Positions 55,565 to 64,000 of a stretch of 64,000 nt of DNA are shown here, piece by piece (the stretch's first letter is position 1; each line of letters opens with the position of its first letter). Both the position numbers and the translations under genes were made by a program. A model generated the notes under the pieces. It saw nothing but the letters and a program-made list of their open reading frames with translations. It was not told the origin of the DNA and made no database searches. This stretch comes from Eustoma russellianum (lineage: Eukaryota > Streptophyta > Magnoliopsida > Gentianales > Gentianaceae): positions 18,518,561 to 18,582,560 of the forward strand of contig AP025042.1 of assembly GCA_036186865.1 (NCBI GenBank), in the 5' to 3' direction.

Positions 55565-57226
55565 CCAGGCTCTAGATTACTGGCAGAACATAGAACTAAG
55601 TTATGATCTTAGAACTCTAAGTTTGATCTTAGACCTAAGTCGTGATCTTAGATGAGTGACGGCCTTAGACTAAGATGAATTAGACTGGAAAAAAAAAGGG
55701 CCTTCTGGCCTAGTGGTCAGGGTGTCGGTTTACTATCAGCAGGTCACGGGAAAGATTTCTACATAGTCAGTAATATGTGGGCAAAGAAGAATACTAGAGT
55801 AACACACTGAAGCGTAAAGGCTATAATACGTCCCCAAATTTGTTCTTAACAGTCAGATTAGTACCCTGATAGTAGGAGCTCAACAAGATTTAAACAAAGA
55901 ATAAATACCGGTTGGCTAGGACCAATTATTTGTTTGACCTGTTTCGGGGAACACAAGCATTTAACAAAACTGAATTGCAAATTGGATATTTCCAACTAGA
56001 GACTCAAGATTGAGGATGTACATGAACGGTGTATAGGGCGCATTATAGACATCACGAAACCATTAGGATTGACAAACGCCCTGCTGCATTATAGACCTTA
56101 TGAATCAGTATCTCAGGGGCAGCTAGATAAGTTGGTTTTGACTCATTCCTTAAATGATGTAAATTAAAGAGGCGGAAGGGGGAATTCCATAAGATACGAT
56201 GTTATGTACCATTGGAGTTGGATGGAGAAATTATGGGTTGGGATTATCTAACACACCTTAGCAGTGACGATATGATGTAGCAGGATCTCGCATAGCATGA
56301 TAATCCAAATAATCCATGTGAACAAAGCAAACAAGGATACCTTTATGTTTTGAAAGAGAAAACATAGATTTTGTGAGGAACGAGGAACCTTCGAAATGTC
56401 ATAAGTTTCAAAGAAAGAACTCTGATTCTAGTTCGATTATTACGTAAAGAGCATATCAATGAAACAGATGAGTTGGGTAGATACTAGGCGAAGGATTCGT
56501 GGTTCACCGTTCTACGGGAGTACATTCTCAGACTAAGGTACGAGTCATCGTATATGTACTTTAGGGGAGCAATTTCGAATGATGATGGATGCGGTTTTAT
56601 ACGTAATATAGCTATCACGTGTTTACAGAAAAGAGCGCATGATTTACATTCTAGAGTTAAGGACCTCTATCACGTTTTACATATTTAACGAAAAGAAGGA
56701 AATCTTAATATTACATAATCATGTTGTATACATCATTATGGGCCCTGGGAGAAATATTGTTACCGGTACATAGTATCAAGAGTGGAGGTGCTTAAGACAT
56801 GAGATGGGTTATGATAATAGAGAATAGAGGATAAGTCCTGATGTAACCTCTAAGATAGGCTGAACGAAGAAGTTGCAAGGGAACTAGATAGGATTTTGTT
56901 CTGTCTTACTTACCGAAGGATAAGAACGGAACATCAAAAACCCGCAAGATTGTTGCAAACCCTTAAGTTCCGAGAGGAAATGGATCATGTCACCATGGAT
57001 TTCATGATTAACGTGCCAAGAACAAAGAATGGAAATGATACTAGTTGAGTTATAAGTCGATCGTCTGACGAAATTCGTAATTTTGTGGCCCCTTACGAAA
57101 CACTGGATGGAAGAAAGTGTCGATCTCCACTTTAATGGGGTAAACTTGGGAACTGAAGAAAGCATGAAGGAACTTACACCACATCTCTTTGACTAGTACT
57201 TAAGTTTCGAGGACGAAACTTGTAAT

Positions 57227-57238
57227 AAGGGGGGAGGA
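57227..57238 (+). other. Polypurine tract, Tekay unit 1
   Basis: AAGGGGGGAGGA directly before the TG of LTR 2, preceded by TTTCGAGGACGAAACTT. Confidence 0.9.
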
Positions 57239-60200
57239 TGTTGTACCCCATGAAAATCGTACTGTACTAGAAGCTCGTATGATGTGGCGTAATGAAATAA
57301 TAATTTCTCCAAGTGAATTTTAGTAAGTTATATTAGTATTTCTTTACCTAAATTTCCTCTAAGATAGATACGATATAATTATACAAATGGACGTCGTGAG
57401 TGCGTAAAATGACTCTTTAGCCCTCTAAGACTTTGTAAATTCGGCCATAAGGCCTTGATGGGCCTTAGAATAATTTTTTTAGAAGACTAACCCAAGTGGT
57501 CTTCCCAAAAGCAAGACTCACAACCTGTACAAGAAATTAGATATTATAAGTAATATTATACTTATATAAGTATGAATAAACAATGAATGAAAAGACCAAA
57601 AATAACCCCCATAACCCCAAGAAAATTCGGCCACCATGAGGAAGGGTCTAGAAAACTACATAGTCTACTCCTCTTAGATATTTTACAATAAAAAGAAAGA
57701 AAGAGGGGTCATGGGAATTCGGCCATTACACATAGGGAAGGGGGAAGATTCCCTTTTTCTCATCTTGAAAAAGAAAGAAAGGAAAAAGTATGTCAAAAAG
57801 CTTACACTACAACATGCATTAGTACTTTTCACAAAAGCCTCCCATTTCTCTTATGACCACCCCAACCAAGAAAAAGTTCAACCACTCTCTCCCCACTCAA
57901 GATGGAACCGGTGAAGGCAAAGAGACTCCCCAAGAAATACAAATTTTTACCTCAACATTGTTCCACTTTCTTATGCTAACAAGAAAACAAAATATCACCC
58001 CTCTCCAACTCTCTCTTTGACCGGCCAACATAACCCAAGAAAAGAGAGGCACTCTTTCAAGATATTCCATTTCTCAAGACCCACATACCTTTTTTTTTAC
58101 ATCTCATTTACATTCAAAATGAAGAACACTCTCTCTCCAAACATTGTTGCAATTTCGGTCACAACAGGAAGGATTTCATCTCTCCCTTGTCCTCCTCCAA
58201 GCCGTCCCTACCATCTTCAAGATCACCATCACCCTCCTCCATTTCATCTCAACCAAATCAAGCCTCCCTAAATTAGACACTACCTCAGTACTCTTCCCTT
58301 TGAAGAAGATAAGAAGCTCACCACCACACCAAAGTCTCGGCAACTAAGAGGAGTTCCCAAGGATACTTATTCAAGCTACTTCAAAACACCATCTCCAATT
58401 CCTCTAAGAAACTGTGAGTCCTGCACCACCGTAGGAGAACTTCAAACTCAAAAGTTTGAAGGAGTTCTAAGAGGCTTAGATCATCAAACAACACCACCAA
58501 GGAAGAAGACGGTGATTTTTAAGCTCTATGGAGGACCAAGTATCGAGACTCCACCTTTGTGCAAAGAGGCAAGTGTTCCTTGTTATCTTCCATGAGACCT
58601 TGACGAATAATAAATGAGATGATTTAGTGATGTTTAGGACTTTAATCTTGCCTTGTCTAAGTTTATATGAAGTAAATACCATGCTGGAATTTTTCTAAGG
58701 TTCACTATAATGAGCTTTGCGGGTAGCATGCAAAGGGATTTAGGAAGAAATTCTTGCAACTAGGCTAATGGTCCCTCCTATGAAATGAAATAAGTTGAAA
58801 TTGAAGGTTTCTATAAACCCCTGACCCACCGTTTTATGTGTTCTAAGGGAATAAGATGACTCATCTTTATTGTGTCACTGGAATTGTTGTAAGCTTTCTC
58901 GAATGTTGGAAACTTAGGAACTATTTGTAGGCCTTCAATCTTGACCCACGCATGACTAAAGAATGATACTAAGTATGTTAAAACGTGAGTAAAGGACCAA
59001 TAATTGAGGGAATAAGACAAAGGAGGGGTATAGCAAAGATGAGAGGTGATTAAAAGGCAAATGGGTGGGGGAAATTCCCTCCACACCCCACGGTTTTTGC
59101 CATAGTTTTATGGGGGGATTTGTTTCTTTGCTATGAGCTGAGGGTGGTCTAGGAACTATTTTCATAACTGAATTTCACTTAAATTAATGGGTAAGGGACT
59201 GTTTGGTCAATGACCTTGTGGGATGAATTTTAGGACCTACATCGATAAGTCTACAATGGATTTTGGGAGATGGACGACTCCAAGTCTAGTACAAGAACAA
59301 GCTCAAATCAAGGCTCATAAGGCAAGTATACAATGATCTCTCATGATTTACTTAAAGAGTTAGTGACTTGAATGACCAGAGGTTCTTAAGGTTTGATCTT
59401 TAGTAGAATATCCTAAGTTTGAGATTACATCTTAAAGATTTCTTAAGGATAATGCATTGCATGAGGCTTATTCTCTCAAAGATGGAATCTTTTATTTCAT
59501 GCATTAATATTCAAGGCTGTTTTAAGGTGATTTATGATGCAACCAAGTGAGTCTAGGCAAGAATGATTCTCATTTGAAACTTGGAAGATCTATGGAAAAG
59601 CATGCATGTGTAAGATAAGAGCTTTATGAAGTTGTTAGTAAGATAAGTTTAAGATGAGTCTTGAACATGATTGCATGCTTGATTATGTGCTGAAAATGTG
59701 ATGAAAAGCATTCCCTAAGTTTCGGCCTAAAGGAAAGAAAAGAGGAGGTGCGGTTGTCTTTAAAGGGGAACCCATGTAGGTACATAAGTGACATTTACTT
59801 GTTAGTATCTACATATTGTTTTGTTTGACAAAAATGTGACCTTACAATAGACATGCAATCTGGATATTTATGTTACAATAGGGTGTAAGTGGTAGCCAAT
59901 AATATGTTTCATGGGAATATGGTGAATGATGGGTATTTAACTTGAATAGAAGAACAAATGGTAAAACTACTGGAACTGGACTGAATGAAGTGATATTTTC
60001 AATGACCTGAGAACCAACCTTGCAGGCCTTAAATGAAGCTAATTTTTGGCACACAGTTAGCCTTATGAATGTAGCACAAGTGGGAGTTAGAATTTCGTTA
60101 AAATAAGCTAAGGATTATTTTTAAGAAATTACGCGGTAAAACTGCTCTAGTAGCAAATTTTGGAGCTAGGTAGATTTGACCACTGACTTCCACGAATTAA

Positions 60201-62090
60201 AATAGGACCTTGTGGACCTTCAATAAATCTGATTTTTGGCACACACCTAACTCCATGAGTGTAGTAGAGATGCCAACTGGAAGTTTGGTAAAATAAGTTA
60301 TGGTTAATTTTTAATAAAATATTTGGTAAGACTGGCCAGACTTGAAACACGGGAACTGATCAGAATTGTAGCCTCTTTTGGTTGGCTTAAAAAGAGACCT
60401 TGTAGATGACCAATAAAGCTGATTCTTGGCATGGTAATAATCCTATGAGTGTAGGGAACACTCCAGCTGGAATTTTGGTAAAACAAGTTCTGGATTATTT
60501 TATATGAATTAATTAGTCAAACTGCTCAACTAAAATCCCAGGAACCAACCTGAAGTTTAGTAACGACTTTCTGGACTCAGAAAGAGGACTTAGAGATATG
60601 AAAATAGGCTAAATTTCGGTAGGATACTGGTTCCCCATGTTTATGATTGGTGCAAGTTGGAATTTCTGAAAAACGAATCACGGATGTGTCGCAATTGAAT
60701 TTTTATTAAAATATGTCAGTTCAGTTTCAGCACCTAACCCAGTTCGGAAAGTAAGTAAATAAGCTCCTTTACGGTTATTGAAATAATCTGAAATTTTTAT
60801 GACATGTATCTAAGATTCCACCAAACGTATTTGTGACAAAAGAATTATGGAAATGGACCTAATTGGTTAGTTTAACCGCCCTATGAATATAAAGTAAAAG
60901 TCTCGAAATATTTAGTTTCCAAATTCATGTATGTTGATATGTTATAAGGAATGCATACGATTATTCATGTCACGACTTGCATTTCATATCACAGCATGTA
61001 TCATGCATGATCATGAAACTGATTTTCATGGATTTTATGATGCAAGCAAGTTTTACAAGCGACTATGTTTTCGTTATGCATGAAAAGTTTTTACGGTCCC
61101 ATGTTTTTAAAGAAAGCTTTATGATTCCTTTGCCGGCCAAGCATGCGACTAACCCGAGTCCAGACCCGGGGTTAATTGGTCTGATGACATGATATGTTCT
61201 GGACCCGTTCAGATCCGGGGTTAATTGATCTGATATCTGTTCTGGACCCGTTCAGATCCGGAGTTAATTGATCTGATATCTAATCTGGACCCGTTCAGAT
61301 TCGGTGTTAATTGATCTGATATCTATTCTGGACCTGTTCAGACCCGGGGTGACCCACTCAGATCCGGAGTTAATTGATCTGACACTCTGTTTTACGACAT
61401 GTTACTATATGGGACCAAAACGATGTTTTGACATGACATGACATCACGCATTGCATCTTGCATAATTCACGATCATGAGTACATGCTGCATGTTACAGTT
61501 AATGGTTATAAGTTATTATTGGTATAGTGTTCCCTAATAACATGCCTAAGCCGAACGTCAAGTAAGTACAGGATCTAAGATCAAGTATGAATTATGATTA
61601 TTTGAGGTCTTTGGGGTAATACATTCATGTTATGATTCTTTACGTATTTCATGGTAGTTTATTGTATTCTTGCTGGGTGATTTTTATCACTCACACTTTA
61701 TTTTTCCCCAGAGCCGGAAAATGCCAAAATAGAATGGATCGAGGACGAGCCGAGAGTACCTTATCCATAGGCGAGGAGTATGAAGGGAGCTAAGCTTAAG
61801 GACTTTTGTGCTGCCAAGACGATTTGTATTATGGCTATGTTTAAACTCTCTGGATTTCGGTTATGTTATTTTGTGGGACTACTACTGTGAGAACTTAGTT
61901 ATTTCGTAATGCATGTTTAATTTGAAAAGTTTTAATTCTGCCTAAATTTTACTACCATGTTAAATGTTAGCATGGGAGTCCATGGCTTATGTTATGGATT
62001 TTCGCATGTTATGCACGACACTTTGTACTTTCCTTAGTGAAGTACGGCGGGTGCACCGTATCCGGACGAGGCCGGGTGCGGGGCACTACA
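57239..62090 (+). repeat. Tekay-like LTR 2 (shared middle LTR)
   Basis: 4852 bp, serving as 3' LTR of unit 1 and 5' LTR of unit 2. It differs from LTR 1 by scattered substitutions and a contraction in the 43-bp array. Confidence 0.93.
61155..61391. repeat. 43-bp tandem repeat in Tekay LTR 2, contracted
   Basis: Same array as 54591-54851 but about 24 bp shorter: the penultimate unit lost its TTAATTGGTCTGATGATATG part, joining GACCCGGGGT directly to GACCCACTCAG. Confidence 0.9.
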
Positions 62091-62092
62091 GG

Positions 62093-62104
62093 TGGTATCA
62101 GAGC
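62093..62104 (+). other. Primer-binding site, Tekay unit 2
   Basis: TGGTATCAGAGC two bases after the end of LTR 2. Confidence 0.92.
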
Positions 62105-63766
62105 CCAGGCTCTAGATTACTGGCAGAACATAGAACTAAGTTATGATCTTAGAACTCTAAGTTTGATCTTAGACCTAAGTCGTGATCTTAGATGAGTGAC
62201 GGCCTTAGACTAAGATGACTTAGACTGGAAAAAAAAGGGCCTTCTGGCCTAGTGGTCAGGGTGTCGGTTTACTATCAGCAGGTCACGGGAAAGATTTCTA
62301 CATAGTCAGTAATATTTGGGCAAAGAAGAAGACTAGAGTAACACACTGAAGCGTAAGGGCTATAATACGTCCCCAAATTTGTTCTTAACAGTCAGATTAG
62401 TACCCTGATAGTCGGAGCTCAACAAGATTTAAACAAAGAATAAATATCGGTTGCCTAGGATCAATTATTTGTTTGACCTGTTTCGGGGAACACAAGAATT
62501 TAACAAAACTGAATTGCAAATTGGATATTTCCAACTAAAGACTCAAGATTGAGGATGTACATGAACGGTGTATAGGGCGCATTATAGACATCACGAAACC
62601 ATTAGGATTGACAAACGCCCTGCTGCATTATAGACCTTATGAATCTAGTATCTCAGGGGCAGCTAGATAAGTTGGTTTTGACTCATTCCTTAAATGATGT
62701 AAATTAAAGAGGCGGAAGGGGGAATTCCATAAGATACGATGTTATGTACCATTGGAGTTGGATGGAGAAATTATGAGTTGGGATTATCTAACACACCTTA
62801 GCAGTGACGATATGATGTAGCAGGATCTCGCATAACATGATAATCCAAATAATCCATGTGAACAAAGCAAACAAGGATACCTTTATGTTTTGAAAGAGAA
62901 AACATAGATTTTGTGAGGAATGAGGAACCTTCGAAATGTCATAAGTTTCAAAGAAAGAACTCTGATTCTAGTTCGATTATTACGTAAAGAGCATATCAAT
63001 GAAACAGATGAGTTGGGTAGATACTAGGCGAAGGATTCGTGGTTCACCGTTCTACGGGAGTACATTCTCAGACTAAGGTACGAGTCATCGTATATGTACT
63101 TTAGGGGAGCAATTTCGAATGATGATGGATGCGGTTTTATACGTAATATAGCTATCACGTGTTTACAGAAAAGAGTGCATGATTTACATTCTAGAGTTAA
63201 GGACCTCTATCACGTTTTACATATTTAACGAAAAGAAGGAAATCTTAATATTACATAATCATGTTGTATACATCATTATGGGCCCTGGGAGAAATATTGT
63301 TACCGGTACATAGTATCAAGAGTGGAGGTGCTTAAGACATGAGATGGGTTATGATAATAGAGAATAGAGGATAAGTCCTGATGTAACCTCTAAGATAGGC
63401 TGAACGAAGAAGTTGCAAGGGGACTAGATAGGATTTTGTTCTGTCTTACTTACCGAAGGATAAGAACGGAACATCAAAAACCCGCAAGATTGTTGCAAAC
63501 CCTTAAGTTCCGAGAGGAAATGGATCATGTCACCATGGATTTCATGATTAACGTGCCAAGAACAAAGAATGGAAATGATACTAGTTGAGTTATAAGTCGA
63601 TCGTCTGACGAAATTCGTAATTTTGTGGCCCCTTACGAAACACTGGATGGAAGAAAGTGTCGATCTCCACTTTAATGGGGTAAACTTGGGAACTGAAGAA
63701 AGCATGAAGGAACTTACACCACATCTCTTTGACTAGTACTTAAGTTTCGAGGACGAAACTTGTAAT

Positions 63767-63778
63767 AAGGGGGGAGGA
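63767..63778 (+). other. Polypurine tract, Tekay unit 2
   Basis: AAGGGGGGAGGA directly before LTR 3. Confidence 0.9.
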
Positions 63779-64000
63779 TGTTGTACCCAACGAAAATCGT
63801 ACTGTACTAGAAGCTCGTATGATGTGGCGTAATGAAATAATAATTTCTCCAAGTGAATTTTAGCAAGTTATATTAGTATTTCTTTACCTAAATTTCCTCT
63901 AAGATAGATACGATATAATTATACAAATGGACGTCGTGAGTGCGTAAAATGACTCTTTAGCCCTCTAAGACTTTGTAAATTCGGCCATAAGGCCTTGATG
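63779..64000 (+). repeat. Tekay-like LTR 3, start only
   Basis: Begins TGTTGTACCCAACG and follows LTRs 1 and 2 to the window edge. Confidence 0.93.

Larger units (their letters stand above)
55551..57238 (+). pseudogene. Tekay-like internal region 1 with pol scraps
   Basis: 1688 bp. Opens with the PBS and closes with the PPT. Between them are stretches recalling gypsy pol only in fragments: RT-like near 55930-56160 (FNKTELQIGYFQL, HYRHHETI, SQGQLDKLV), RNase H-like near 56490-56560, and integrase-like near 56945-57020 (MDHVTMDFMINVPRTKNGND). No gag and no continuous frame longer than a few dozen codons in sense, so it encodes nothing usable. Confidence 0.75.
62091..63778 (+). pseudogene. Tekay-like internal region 2 with pol scraps
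   Basis: Near-identical copy of 55551-57238, also 1688 bp, with the same decayed RT, RNase H and integrase fragments at matching positions. The breaks are shared, so they pre-date the tandem duplication or belong to the family's master copy. Confidence 0.75.
50675..64000 (+). mobile_element. Tandem Tekay-like gypsy array: LTR-int-LTR-int-LTR
   Basis: Three LTR starts (TGTTGTACC at 50675, 57239, 63779) and two LTR ends (GGGGCACTACA at 55550 and 62090), each end followed by a PBS and a 1688-bp internal region closing with a PPT. The two repeat units (6564 and 6540 bp) are nearly identical. LTRs of about 4.86 kb are three times longer than the internal part, which holds only decayed pol scraps, so the family is non-autonomous. 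The last LTR runs off the window. The TTTCGAGGACGAAACTT string before the PPT is typical of plant Tekay/Del chromoviruses. Confidence 0.93.

Noticed and set aside
55690..55790. Possible tRNA-like string (GGCCTAGTGGTCAGGGTGTCGG, then CAGGTCACGGGAAAG)
   Set aside because: It resembles a tRNA 5' half and A-box, but I could not fit a full cloverleaf or a B-box GGTTCGANTCC at the right distance.
56884..57165. 93-codon minus-strand frame, identical at 63424-63705
   Set aside because: It is antisense to the decayed integrase-like part of the Tekay internal region; its repetition reflects the tandem array.

Overview
The window is nuclear DNA of a flowering plant, probably a eudicot; I cannot name the species. 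The evidence is one intron-rich gene of plant type (GT-AG introns) surrounded by plant LTR retrotransposons (Ty1/copia, SIRE-like and Tekay-like Ty3/gypsy), a Mutator-like DNA transposon and two MITEs. There are two runs of 10 N, so it comes from a draft assembly.

Layout. 1-2590 is the 3' part of a gypsy LTR. 2667-18390 is a Mutator-like element (MULE) with ~345-bp terminal inverted repeats and a perfect 9-bp target duplication. It was only about 1.7 kb long before two retrotransposons inserted into it: a copia element (3640-9301, TSD ATAAT) and a gag-only SIRE-like element on the minus strand (9446-17798, TSD GATGA, two LTRs of 3056 bp). The MULE ends about 115 bp upstream of the only host gene, a nine-exon short-chain dehydrogenase/reductase (18514-24131, about 361 aa), which looks intact and carries a Stowaway MITE in its last intron. 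24132-29823 is intergenic, with a hAT-type MITE (26152-26459, 8-bp TSD), an LTR-like stretch and a G-box inverted repeat.

29824-36151 is a heavily decayed copia element whose 5' LTR has lost its promoter half and whose integrase carries a 409-bp tandem duplication. 36361-45643 is a second, broken copy of the gag-only family; its 5' LTR is split by a further family LTR in opposite orientation that is partly duplicated in tandem. 45644-47390 is a rearranged gypsy pol remnant with an inversion junction. 47391-50674 is the 3' LTR and internal edge of a third gag-only copy. That copy is interrupted at 50675 by a tandem Tekay-like array (LTR-internal-LTR-internal-LTR) with giant 4.9-kb LTRs and tiny 1.69-kb internal regions, which runs off the right edge.

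How it works together. Nothing forms an operon-like unit. The copia polyproteins and gypsy pol pieces are dead (stops, frameshifts, lost catalytic Asp). The gag-only family and the Tekay-like family lack a usable pol and could move only with enzymes supplied in trans, although their near-identical LTRs point to fairly recent activity. The most interesting material is the gag-only SIRE-like family with its conserved LTR hairpins and polypurine cluster, the tandem giant-LTR array, the nested MULE at the promoter of the SDR gene, and a short splice-acceptor-plus-peptide motif shared by two different gypsy LTR families.
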